The translations under genes and the position numbers were made by a program. A stretch of 64,000 bases of DNA from Scortum barcoo (Eukaryota; Chordata; Actinopteri; Centrarchiformes; Terapontidae): assembly GCA_023238725.1 (NCBI GenBank), contig CM041540.1, forward strand, positions 2,321,001 to 2,385,000, written 5' to 3'. The notes under the pieces were generated by a model. The model did no database searches, had not been told where the DNA came from, and saw only the letters and a program-made list of their open reading frames with translations. Positions 51,501 to 58,075 of the stretch are shown in pieces. How positions within the stretch are numbered: the stretch's first letter is position 1; each line of letters opens with the position of its first letter.

Positions 51501-54500
51501 TCAGGTTCACCTCTATTTCCACGTCTGGCTCTTATCTTCATCTCCGCTCCTCCTCTCTCTCCTCTCTCGTCTCTCTGGCAGAGGGTGAGGCTGTGGAGGC
51601 GGTGGCGAGGTTCGATTACGTGGGCCGGTCGGGCCGCGAGCTCTCCTTCAAGAAGGGAGCGTCCCTGCAGCTCTTCCAGCGAGCGTCACATGACTGGTGG
51701 GAGGGGCGGCACTGGCGGCACAACGGCAACCACGGCCTGGTGCCTCATCAGTACATCGTGGTGAAGGACAGGCGAGTGTCTCTCTCTCTCTCTCAGGGGA
51801 CCTTTAATCTGAGTCTGTCTTCTTCTGTCTTATTGTCAAGAAATCCAAAACCAGGAATAAATAATTACTTTTTAGGTATTTCCTGTATGTATTTAAAGCC
51901 TGATATATATATATATGTATATATATATGTATATATCTTATTCCTCTGTACCATACAGCGTCATTGATAAAAAATAATCCATATACATAAATGAATCATT
52001 ACATTTTACAAATATGAATGTATTAATATTATATTATTCTAATTTCTAAATAACTGCAAGTTGAAAAGTTTGTTCATCATTTTAAAGATATAATTAGAAA
52101 AACTATCGGTGAGACAGAAACAAACTGAAAAAATAATATATAGTTATTAAAAAAAATATATAATACATTTAAAAATGAAATGTTTTAGTTTTTAATTGTA
52201 AAATGATAACAGATGAGAGTGAATACCTGTAAACATCCACAAATATTTGTAATTATGTGCATTTTAACATCTACCTTCTAGTATTATGAAGCACCAGCCT
52301 AAAAAGACAAAAAGACATTGAACTATAATTTAAAAAAACTTTGTGAACACACACACACACACAACACACACACACACACACACACTGTTTTTCCTGCTGC
52401 AACAAATTCTCACTACAGCACCAATGTGGATTCATCCGCCGCTGAAAATAGTCCTCATCAAATGCACTTTTTCCTTCTACAACTACAGTGAGCAGCAGTT
52501 TTAAGAAATTACTGAACCTTTTTTTAATATAAAACTATATAATTTGGACTACTTTTTAAATATTATTTATTATATACGTATCGTAAAAGATGACGTATTT
52601 TTTGTGGGTTTCACAGATTGTGAGTCAAGCTTTTAATGCCAGTTTATTTATTTATTTGGTATTTATTTGATTATGACTGTGAAGTATCTGTACATGTTTG
52701 CAGCAGGTATCATCAAAATGTACCTGTTAATAATAATAATAATATAAAAATACAGCCATACAATACTAACTGTAATATGTTAAGATTACTTTAATAGATA
52801 TATGTGTTGTACTTAATAAACTGAAGGTGATAAAATAATATTTTGTTTAAGAGAGAATAAAAATGTCTCTTTCGACCTTGCAGCAGATTTAAAGCTTTAA
52901 AAGGAGCCGTGCTGAAGCTCTTCTCCACATAAGTGGCTCATTTGATCCACTGACGAGCTGCAGTGATGGATTTGGGCGGATTTGTTGCGCTCCTTGTTGA
53001 TTAGCAGAGACTTATTGGGCCGAGGGAGCCGCTGACCACACGCTATTGATCCGTTAATTGATGATTGGTGTGTTGTGTTAGTTCAGCTCTCCTGTTTCTG
53101 TGCTGATTCGTCCTGATTGAGTGTGTGTTGGGTGCGTTTAGGGCCGACGCCATGTCCGACACTCTCAGCCAGAAGGCGGACAGCGACGGGGGAAGCAGCA
53201 GCACCGACGACAAGCGGTCCCGGAGCGAACTGAGCTCCCCCACCGACATCCGACCACCGGAGACCTACAACAGGTCCGTCATGTAAGAAGGCCTCTGTTA
53301 TCACAAGAAAGATTCAGCTCAACGTTAAACCCGTCCTCCAGCTTGTTTTCTCACCTCTAAAAATACCCGCCAACATTATCGTGCTGTCATCTGATTCTCA
53401 TGTGACTCGTCTTTCACTTCACTTCGCAGTCATTCCCAACAATATGTGAGATATGATATCTGTGTAACAGCGGGGGAGGAAGGATTCAGATCATTTACAA
53501 AAATAAAAACAACACAGACACACTCCATTAAAGTAAAAACATTTCTTAAGTGAGATTATTATTAATATTATTATGAAGAATTATTAGTATTATCAGCTAA
53601 ATGTGCTAAAAGTACTGCAGAAAAATGACATTTTTACCTGCTCTAATGTCAGAGCAGCACGTTGGGGCTTTGACCTACTTTATATACAGTATAGTGTTTC
53701 CAAACCTAAGGGTCGGGGCCCTCCAAAGGGTCACCAGATAAACGTGAGGGGTCATAAGATGATTAAAGGGAGAGGAAAGAAACATCTGATGCACAAATCT
53801 GTTTTCAGTTTTTGTTCTTCTCTCAGATCTTTGAAATATTTTTTTGTGAGATCTTTTCCTGTTTGGTCAGTCGAAATGAATCCATGAGAAGTTTAGAGGA
53901 GAAATGTCTCTTTTGTGGAATAATTAAAAACTTAAAGATATCTAGAACATGACACAGAACCCGAACACATGAGCCAAATATGTTTGTACCGACTGCTTTA
54001 ATCTTTAACAATTTATTCATAATTTAATCTTGTTTTTCAGACTAAAATCTTGATCTGAAAGGCAGCTTTAAAAAGTAAATGTAGTAGAAGTCCTGAAATG
54101 TGGTGGAGAAGAAGAGGAAAATAAAATCATAGTACTTCATTGCAGCAGGACACTTGATGAGTTCTTCTTTCAGACCCATTAAACTTTTAGAAAATCGACT
54201 TTTTCTTCTTCCTGTATTTGAGGAATCAGACTCATCCTTCGCTCCTCAGTCGTTGACCTCTAACAGTGTTCGTACTTCCTGTCGACAGCCACAGGAGGAA
54301 GCGAACCGACGGTTTATTCCGCCGCCCGCTCGGCCGCTCCAATGACAGCCACTGTCACGGGAACGGGGGTGTGATGGAGCGGAGTTCCCCGCCGGTGACG
54401 GGCCACTTCAGTCCCAGAGAGCTGCTGCTGGGGCGGGGTCAGGGCTTGACTCCGCCCCTGGACAGCCCGGAGCGCCGCCGCCGCTCTGCCGCCGCCGTGA

Positions 54501-56138
54501 CAATGACGGTGAGCCGACACGATTCGCTGCGGAGGCCGGAGGACACGCCCATCCGGCGCTCTAGCAGCGGGCAGCACGGCTTCTTGGTGACTCCCATCGG
54601 TCCAGAGCGCTGGACCCCGACACACTGGCACAGGTACACACACACACACACACACACACACAGGGATGTTAATTAATTTAAATAGACAGCATTAATTAAA
54701 GCTGCATGAATCAATATTTAATGAATTCTTAATGAATTCAGTTTTAATAATGAGAAATGGGTGGCCTGTACAGCAGTAACAAACTCACTCACACATTTTC
54801 AAACGTTTATTTTGCTGACCAACGATCCAAATAAAGGAGCAGATCTTCATTTGTTCATAGACTCCTTCTCTTTAAAGTGGATTTAATTCATATTTTTATA
54901 TAAATGATGTATAGAACAGCTTCAGTGCTCGTCACCAAGTCTGTGGATCTCTACTGGAGAGATCAAATTTTCAAATCAAATTTATTTATTTAAAGCCCAA
55001 AATCACAAACATCATTTGGCCTCCGGAGGCTTTACAATCTGTACAGTTGTGACACACCTCTGTCCTTAGACCCTCGAACCGGGTCAGGTCAGGAAAAACT
55101 TCAAAAAACCCTTTATGGGAAGGGAAAAGAAGAAACCTGAGGAAGAGCCACAGATGAGGGATCCCTCTCCCTGGGACGGACAGACGTGCAATAGATGCCA
55201 CATGTACAGAGAACATCATCAATCATAAAGAGAATTATACAAATGAGGATCTTCTCTCCACAAGATATTCCCAATTTTATATAAACAACCTTTTAATCAG
55301 ATACTCTCATGGAGGGCGACCTGAGCACTGCAGAAAGAAAAACATTCATCGTTCATCAGAGAGTCACAGACCTCATGAAATAGATGTGAAGATGAGTTCA
55401 TTTGAAGTTTATATCAGTGTTATATCAGTGTTGTGGAGATGGTAGTCAGTCGTTGGTCCAGAATCTTCTACAGATGTGAAACCTGGTTTTGAGATCTGGT
55501 GACTGTGAAGCTACAGCGTTTTATTCTCGTCTTTTTCACACCAATCGAACCGGTTGAACAGAAGCTTTTAATGTTTCTGCACTTTTTTATTCAGGTTTTT
55601 CCTTCAATTATGTCCGTACATGGTAGCTTTTTCCTCGTGGTTCTCCTCACGGACTCTCTCGTTCTCCTGCAGGACATCGAGGAGACGGTGACGGTGGCTC
55701 TCGGGGAGTTGAGGCAGCTGGAGCGTCAGGGCTGCCGGCCGGCCCCCGACGTGGTGCTGGACACCCTGGAGCAGGTGAAGAACGGCCCCATCACCACCTG
55801 TTCCTCCGAGTCTCCGAGTCCCCACAGCACCACCCCCAGCACCCCGGGGACGCCTTGGGCACACGCCGGGAACCCCCGGCACGCCCGGGACTCCCGGCAC
55901 CCCAAGCCCCCTCAGTCCTCTGAGCCCCATCAGCCCGCTCCCCGGACCTCCGCCGGGGCCCCCCAGACCGGCCAACCCTTCCCCCGACACCCTGGGATCC
56001 TTTAAACCTGTGGCGGCTTGCCCGATCATCGGGGCCCCGCTGCCCCGGCCCCCCGCCCTCCGGCCCAAACCGATGGTCCCACCCAAGAGCAGCACCCCGC
56101 CTCTGCCCCCACCGCTGGACAAATCCTGCACCATGTGA
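24460..56138 (+). CDS. srgap1: SLIT-ROBO Rho GTPase-activating protein 1 (srGAP1), 23 coding exons
   Basis: Full-length srGAP reading frame, closest to srGAP1 among the vertebrate paralogues: DHQQYKKDQNLLSPVNCWYL near the start, LDPDTLAQ-DIEET late in the protein and a C-terminal DKSCTM. It encodes about 1,100 aa (human srGAP1 is about 1,085). Order: F-BAR with its extension (about aa 1-480), RhoGAP (about 496-690, arginine finger R524 in GIFRVSGSQ), SH3 (about 727-786), then a proline-rich tail. The family binds and bends membranes through F-BAR dimers and speeds GTP hydrolysis on Rho-family GTPases downstream of Robo in neuronal and epithelial migration. Exons: 24460-24526, 32344-32539, 33536-33590, 33689-33796, 37497-37559, 38014-38211, 39390-39518, 40555-40776, 41519-41620, 43566-43763, 44723-44807, 44896-44923, 45061-45094, 46057-46117, 46269-46346, 46426-46560, 48092-48197, 50134-50358, 51151-51230, 51582-51771, 53142-53273, 54289-54633, 55673-56138. 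One-base offsets occur in or at exons 19, 22 and 23. Whether this is teleost copy 1a or 1b is unresolved. Confidence 0.96.
26485..26512 (+). repeat. (GGAT)n microsatellite in intron 1
   Basis: Seven or so GGAT units (ggatggatggatggatgg). No retrotransposon sequence was seen directly upstream, so it looks like a simple repeat and not an element tail. Confidence 0.85.
29780..30100 (+). repeat. AGTAC-rich dispersed repeat, copy (intron 1)
   Basis: ttaactcaagtactttattt, gttttgaggtacttgagttt, cagatgcaacattaaaatca and atgcaggacttttacttgta follow in order over about 320 bp, one of the more complete copies here. Confidence 0.65.
30538..30764 (+). repeat. (GT)n and (GA)n microsatellites in intron 1
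   Basis: A (GT)n run at about 30538-30563, then a second (GT)n at about 30718-30740 followed at once by (GA)n to about 30763. Small frames here encode only CV and HT repeats. Confidence 0.93.
32344..32539 (+). CDS. srgap1: srgap1 coding exon 2 (F-BAR helix 1 region)
   Basis: Encodes VRAQLVEQQRCLEQQ onward to TRSTKDHQQY, nearly identical to human srGAP1 over about 65 residues. The acceptor is the end of a (TG)n run followed by TAG, with no classical pyrimidine tract directly upstream. The donor is caa|gtagga, phase 2, again followed by (TG)n. Confidence 0.95.
32905..33110 (+). repeat. Dispersed repeat with gattcaagaatttattatca head (intron 2)
   Basis: aagattcaagaatttattat then catgtgcacaataattacat, gtcacaggctccctaaaaga and an A-rich stretch. 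Resembles a repeat end that I recall from many teleost genomes; it has no coding capacity. Confidence 0.5.
33215..33400 (+). repeat. AGTAC-rich dispersed repeat, partial copy (intron 2)
   Basis: taccagctgcaacattaaag, gaacacatgaatgcatcaat and atttgagtactccttccacc; matches the inner part and one end of the family. Confidence 0.6.
33536..33590 (+). CDS. srgap1: srgap1 coding exon 3 (F-BAR)
   Basis: A 55-nt exon encoding KDQNLLSPVNCWYLLLNQ, matching human srGAP1 residue for residue. Acceptor ctcctccag|aaaag; donor cag|gtcatt, phase 0. Only 98 bp of intron separate it from exon 4. Confidence 0.95.
33689..33796 (+). CDS. srgap1: srgap1 coding exon 4 (F-BAR)
   Basis: 36 codons beginning VRRESKDHATISDLYLNNV and ending SARLLKR. 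This continues the F-BAR core. Acceptor tttttcag, donor agg|gtgagc, phase 0. Confidence 0.95.
33900..34060 (+). repeat. Dispersed repeat family D, copy 2 (srgap1 intron 4)
   Basis: The same 34-bp core at 33959-33993, preceded by a (CA)n run and cctgctgcc and followed by actacagtgagcagctggga. The 34-bp core is identical to copy 1 apart from the ending. Confidence 0.8.
35230..35700 (-). repeat. AGTAC-rich dispersed repeat, inverted copy (intron 4)
   Basis: agtaataccacactgtagaa, gtaaaagctgtgaagaatt, ttgtgcagaaaaatggctta, cctctgaaatgcagtgaagt and tcgagtaaagtacaagtaca give the reverse order along about 470 bp, probably close to full length. Confidence 0.62.
35790..36290. promoter_or_regulatory. 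Candidate CpG-rich intronic regulatory element
   Basis: CpG-rich sequence with gcagcggccgcc, tcacgccgccgcg and two copies of ccgtggccatg, directly followed by homeodomain-type TAAT sites (catttagcataatgtaatat taatgcggcg) in an AT-rich intron. No open frame fits a known protein. The call rests on base composition and motif clustering only. Confidence 0.3.
36555..36690 (+). repeat. Dispersed repeat family B, copy 3 (srgap1 intron 4)
   Basis: agagagcagctggtgaacac, gagtcatttagcagctacaag, cagatatttccctcaggagg and tggtggagaccaaaaaaagagc match the copy at 10990 over about 110 bp. Confidence 0.8.
37040..37125 (+). repeat. Dispersed repeat family E, copy 1 (intron 4)
   Basis: cctccaaagggtcaccagat then aaatgtgaggggttgtgagatgatt; about 85% like the copy at 53695-53785. 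Confidence 0.72.
37240..37425 (-). repeat. AGTAC-rich dispersed repeat, partial inverted copy (intron 4)
   Basis: aaagtagcataaagtggaaa and aatgtacttactttccacca then ctgctgac, ending at the family's terminal tccaccactg. Confidence 0.6.
37497..37559 (+). CDS. srgap1: srgap1 coding exon 5 (F-BAR)
   Basis: 21 codons, SKEIIFQLQEDLMKLLNELY then T. Acceptor tctgtcag, donor acg|gtgagt, phase 0. The family sequence at this point is SKEIAFQLHEDLMKVLNELY. Confidence 0.94.
38014..38211 (+). CDS. srgap1: srgap1 coding exon 6 (F-BAR)
   Basis: 66 codons from VMKTYHMYHAETINAEAKLR to RKMEKMREK. The variable segment (KGVSGTGGGVEPVFG) is a few residues longer than in human srGAP1. Acceptor ctccccag, donor aag|gtaaag, phase 0. 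Confidence 0.95.
39390..39518 (+). CDS. srgap1: srgap1 coding exon 7 (F-BAR)
   Basis: 43 codons, RKAKYSENKLKTLKARNEYL through IHDLPDIID, strongly conserved in all srGAPs. Acceptor ttcatcag, donor gac|gtgagt, phase 0. Confidence 0.95.
40555..40776 (+). CDS. srgap1: srgap1 coding exon 8 (end of F-BAR core)
   Basis: 74 codons, CCDLGYHSSLSRALRTYLSA through FGFQAHMGDA. The second half is GC-rich and more diverged from human (AVEGLDPARDRQRLLGLYPT against AVDNLEPRSDKQRFMEMYPA). Acceptor catcag, donor gca|gtcagt, phase 0. Confidence 0.95.
41519..41620 (+). CDS. srgap1: srgap1 coding exon 9 (Fx extension)
   Basis: 34 codons, VTQIASQPQVQAELTLRLTQ to KIENEE. This coiled-coil stretch belongs to the F-BAR extension that srGAPs need for inverse-curvature membrane binding. 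Acceptor cctgtcag, donor gag|gtgaga, phase 0. Confidence 0.95.
43566..43763 (+). CDS. srgap1: srgap1 coding exon 10 (Fx extension)
   Basis: 66 codons, VKKTWGATLTTLQDMTVLDD through KRRANQQETELFYFT. Includes the conserved SSESVKSSVSDGYLNKPS segment. Acceptor cctccag, donor act|gtgaga, phase 0. Confidence 0.95.
44723..44807 (+). CDS. srgap1: srgap1 coding exon 11
   Basis: Encodes KFREYLEGSNLISKLQAKHD then ILKKALAE, the last helix of the F-BAR extension. Acceptor tttttcag, donor aag|gtgaaa, phase 1. The next intron is only 88 bp. Confidence 0.94.
44896..44923 (+). CDS. srgap1: srgap1 micro-exon 12 (28 nt)
   Basis: A 28-nt exon giving GYKAELLTT, matching human GHRAEYMTT. Acceptor tcctcgcag, donor accag|gtatta, phase 2. 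It belongs to the linker between F-BAR and RhoGAP. Confidence 0.88.
45061..45094 (+). CDS. srgap1: srgap1 micro-exon 13 (34 nt)
   Basis: A 34-nt exon giving SRGRKNSHSKHQ (human SRGRRNSHTRHQ). Acceptor ctcgttgcag, donor ccag|gtaggg, phase 0. It completes the basic linker in front of the RhoGAP domain. Confidence 0.9.
46057..46117 (+). CDS. srgap1: srgap1 coding exon 14 (RhoGAP start)
   Basis: Encodes DSTKAIPLLVESCIRYINLH, the first helix of the RhoGAP fold. Acceptor tttacag, donor acg|gtgagt, phase 1. Confidence 0.95.
46269..46346 (+). CDS. srgap1: srgap1 coding exon 15 (RhoGAP arginine finger)
   Basis: Encodes LQHQGIFRVSGSQVEVNDIK then NSFER. The Arg of GIFRVSGSQ (about R524) is the catalytic arginine finger, and it is intact. 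Acceptor cccggcag, donor gag|gtgaga, phase 1. The following intron is only 79 bp. Confidence 0.96.
46426..46560 (+). CDS. srgap1: srgap1 coding exon 16 (RhoGAP)
   Basis: Encodes NDPLIDEESNHDINSVAGVL, then KLYFRGLENPLFPKERFNDL and ISCV. This holds the conserved LKLYFRGLENPL block of RhoGAP domains. Acceptor cgcccag, donor tcc|gtgagt, phase 1. Confidence 0.96.
47190..47275 (+). repeat. Short dispersed repeat carrying a CTCF-like motif (intron 16)
   Basis: gaagctgaaacatccgaatc, gccccctggtggctggttgc and aatacagctcataagctcca then ccccgtccatgttagcagat. I recall this as a recurrent fish element. CGCCCCCTGGTGGCTGG at 47214-47230 is an excellent reverse CTCF core. Confidence 0.5.
48092..48197 (+). 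CDS. srgap1: srgap1 coding exon 17 (RhoGAP)
   Basis: Encodes RIENMYERAQCIRKILLGVS then RATLVVMRYLFAFLN. Human has LLLTLPRSVLIVMRYLFAFL, so LGVSRATL replaces the usual LPR segment. Acceptor ctctgcag, donor cca|gtgagc, phase 2. Confidence 0.95.
50134..50358 (+). CDS. srgap1: srgap1 coding exon 18 (RhoGAP end)
   Basis: Encodes LSQYSDENMMDAGNLAIVFG, PTLLPTPDTLDQ and on to GPVYEKCMTGDQY. The NLAIVFGPTLL block is the last RhoGAP signature. Acceptor ccccgcag, donor ctg|gtgagg, phase 2. Confidence 0.96.
51151..51230 (+). CDS. srgap1: srgap1 coding exon 19 (GAP-SH3 linker); donor offset by one base
   Basis: Encodes CESPFSEPGALEEAEPDGGT then ETQTSGR (human CDSPYSEHGTLEEVDQDAGTEPHTSED). The acceptor is a strong T-run plus cctgcag. 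Alignment with human predicts an exit in phase 1 at 51230, but the sequence there is gacgagggtacgt, with the GT one base later. A canonical splice from 51231 would read straight into TGA. An in-frame alternative is the donor at 51236 with an acceptor two bases into exon 20. The end is therefore provisional. Confidence 0.85.
51582..51771 (+). CDS. srgap1: srgap1 coding exon 20 (SH3 domain)
   Basis: Encodes the SH3 domain: EAVEAVARFDYVGRSGRELS, then FKKGASLQLFQRASHDWWEG and a final GLVPHQYIVVKD. The ALYDY-like (ARFDYVG), WW and PHQY positions that form the ligand groove are present. Three extra residues (WRH, about aa 768-770) follow EGRH and match a 9-bp duplication. The donor appears to be GC type, cag|gcgagt, keeping the family's phase 2. 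Confidence 0.93.
52348..52530 (+). repeat. (CA)n tract plus dispersed repeat family D, copy 3 (intron 20)
   Basis: A (CA)n run at 52348-52385 leads into tttttcctgctgcaacaaat, the core aatgtggattcatccgccgc and caactacagtgagcagcag. The (CA)n neighbour is shared with copy 2, so the microsatellite is probably part of the element. Confidence 0.8.
53142..53273 (+). CDS. srgap1: srgap1 coding exon 21
   Basis: Encodes ADAMSDTLSQKADSDGGSSS then TDDKRSRSELSSPTD and RPPETYN. Human has DDTFSDTLSQKADSEASSG at this point. Acceptor gtttag, donor acag|gtccgt, phase 2. A low-complexity Ser/Asp-rich linker after the SH3. Confidence 0.93.
53695..53785 (+). repeat. Dispersed repeat family E, copy 2 (intron 21)
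   Basis: cctaagggtcggggccctcc, aaagggtcaccagataaacg and gatgattaaagggagaggaa align with the copy at 37040. Confidence 0.72.
54289..54633 (+). CDS. srgap1: srgap1 coding exon 22 (basic/Ser-Pro tail) with internal -1 offset
   Basis: The first part reads HRRKRTDGLFRRPLGRSNDS, then SPERRRRSAAA, VSRHDSLRR and IRRSSSGQHGF, parallel to human RKRGEPPPPVRRPGRTSDGH, SPERRRRPG, ISRHDSLKK and IRRSTSSGQ. From 54589 to the donor only the next frame is conserved, giving DSHRSRALDPDTLAQ (human LDPETIAQ). One base therefore appears to be missing between about 54583 and 54589. Acceptor gtcgacag, donor cacag|gtacac. Confidence 0.88.
54634..54661 (+). repeat. (CA)n microsatellite directly after the exon 22 donor
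   Basis: The intron 22 donor itself is the start of the run (cag|gtacacacaca), giving about 13 CA units right at the splice site. Confidence 0.92.
54965..55245 (+). repeat. Dispersed repeat in intron 22
   Basis: aaagcccaaaatcacaaaca, ggaggctttacaatctgtac, cctctgtccttagaccctcg, aaagaagaaacctgaggaag and ggacggacagacgtgcaata follow the order of a widespread teleost repeat as I remember it. Similarity to a single consensus should be easy to confirm. Confidence 0.6.
55673..56138 (+). CDS. srgap1: srgap1 terminal coding exon 23 with internal +1 offset
   Basis: Opens DIEETVTVALGELRQLERQG then PDVVLDTLEQVKN, as in human. That frame runs on without homology to a stop at 56003. From about 55860 the conserved frame is one base over, with a GTP triplet repeat, SPLSPLSPISPLPGPPPG, GSFKPVAA, PPALRPKPMVPPKSS and terminal DKSCTM before TGA at 56136. 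Reading gcctgggc in place of gccttgggc near 55855 would join the two. The proline-rich tail offers several PxxP sites. Confidence 0.9.
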
Positions 56139-57279
56139 GCCAAACCAGGCCGATTAAAAGGTCAAATCAGGCCGACCCGGGCCAAAAATGGGCCAGAAGA
56201 GGAGATCAGGGTACTGCTTAGTGTTTATAATCAACATGAGGGTAGAAACGGTAGGAAAGAGAAAAAGGTTTTAATGTAGTAATAATCTAATATATGACAT
56301 GACCTATGATATGATATGCCATGATATTTATGTGTTGTCAGGTTGGTGTGTACTCTCTTGGTGTGTAGGAGTTTACTTTCTCCATGTATTGAAGCATTTA
56401 TCAAAGGTTAGCTAAAAAGAACTTGCTGATTAAAGAGACACAAAGGAAAGAGCGTCCTGTCCTGTAAATGAGATCCTAGTGGGAGAGAAAATGTGGGGAG
56501 TGTAGTCGAGCTCCAGTAAAATGTAGTTTCAGTGACGTGAATGTTGGCTGTACTGTCATGAAGATAGGCCTGCGTTAGCTGAGGAGCCTACCACCAAAAA
56601 GGCTGTTTTCTTAAAAAAAAAAAAAAAAAACTGTCGCGATCGGCTGCTGTATCTGTAAAGAGAGACTGTCAGAAGGACGAGGACACCGGAGCAAAGATGG
56701 TTCAACAACGTCTGTGTGACTTTATAATTTATTTTTTTAGTTTTCACTCGGTTTCAGCTGCTAAGCTCACTTACACCTCAAAACCACGAAACGCCTCCTG
56801 AGGTGGTCAGTGACACCAAACTCACACGATATAACCAACGTCCAGCTATTTAATGAATGTTTCCAGTATTTAACGACTGTTCAGCCATCTATTGAATGTT
56901 CAGTGAGCTGCTGCGGCGACTCGCTAAACTTTTTTAACAGCCTTCTTGTGTTTTTTTTGTTTGTTTCGGAGGGGGGGGGGGCCTCGCCGAGCTTCAAACA
57001 GGGTGTGACGGTCGAGTGGTGGAGGGAGCTTGGACAGAACTTTTCTGGGATGTGGGGGTTGGGTTGGGTGGAGGGTGGGTGGGTGTATGATTTTGTTCTT
57101 GTTTGTGTGTGCAAGGAGAGGAGTGTGTGTGTGTGTGTGTCCCTGTGCTTGCCTGCCCTTGTTCTGCTCCCTTGTAAGTGCAGAAGCACTAGAATAGTGA
57201 TGATAGATAATTCATGCCTGCCCTGAGTGCCAGAACACGCAAGTGCAAGTTGGGGAAAACGAGTGCAAAAAGCATGCCA

Positions 57280-57323
<44 letters not shown>

Positions 57324-57540
57324 CAGAATAATGGTTTACCTGCTTGTGAAGTCACTGAAGTCACTAGTTAACCTTAAATTCACAATAAGCTAACAGGGTG
57401 GGGCTCTGTGTGTGAATGCCCAAAAAAATAAAAAACACTTGAACAGCACACTGAATGTGGCCTCCAACCGGGCTGGTAACTGATGTGAGTGTGGTGATTC
57501 AAATGAGACGTGACACGCTGAGATGGGCTACGGATGCACA

Positions 57541-57588
<48 letters not shown>

Positions 57589-58075
57589 AAAGTGCCTTTT
57601 TTTTAATCCTTGTCTTTTTTGGGGAGTTGTGAATCCACTCACGCATGTCCTGAACGAAGAGCAGCAGCACTCTGAATGAAATAATCATAAAGTGTTTAGT
57701 AGATTACTGAATTATGAATTCTAGCATTAACCCATTGTGACATTGCACTTTGATGTATAGGATTGTGTACTTGGCATGTAGCATCATAACATGTTGGTGC
57801 ATTTTAACTCAAAAAGGGGGAGGTTTTCTTTGAATGTGTTTCATAATAAAGGAAATGGTTTTCGTCTGTTAGTGTTGCTGTATTTGAAAACTGAGCTTCC
57901 TAAAGATGAGCTCGTATAGCCAAATGGATTGTATCAATGTGTTGTATTTATATTATAAATAAATCGGAATAAATTAGCATTCAAGTCATTAACTGATTGA
58001 ACCCCTTTCTTTAAATGAAATGTCGCTAAATGTTTTGTTTGAACACTCAATAAACCTCCAGGTGTGTTCTGTAAA
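56139..58075 (+). other. srgap1: srgap1 3' UTR with several polyadenylation signals
   Basis: About 1.9 kb of non-coding sequence after the stop. AATAAA hexamers stand at 57845, 57958, 57968 and 58049. The last is followed by GT- and T-rich sequence (ggtgtgttctg, then tttctttctcctgttctg), the usual downstream element, so the main 3' end is probably near 58070. The UTR contains three (GT)n tracts, a run of A at about 56612-56630 and a run of G at about 56971. Confidence 0.7.
57285..57583 (+). repeat. Two (GT)n microsatellites in the srgap1 3' UTR
   Basis: Runs at about 57285-57320 and 57543-57583, each of 18 or more GT units. A shorter one lies at 57124-57140. Confidence 0.93.

Noticed and set aside
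51151..56138. srgap1 as a pseudogene because of three frame offsets
   Set aside because: All 23 exons, splice sites, the arginine finger and the SH3 core are intact, and each offset is a single base flanked by conserved residues on both sides. Assembly error is the better explanation until reads say otherwise.
24460..56138. Assignment to srGAP2 or srGAP3
   Set aside because: The N-terminus (DHQQYKKDQNLLSPVNCWYL), the TTSRGRKNSHSKHQ linker and the LDPDTLAQ / DKSCTM tail follow srGAP1; srGAP3 has a different linker and a longer tail ending in SGTM. The kics2 neighbour supports srgap1.
55604..56143. A 179-codon minus-strand Gly-rich frame
   Set aside because: Antisense to the proline-rich srgap1 terminal exon; low-complexity Gly/Pro content explains the open frame.
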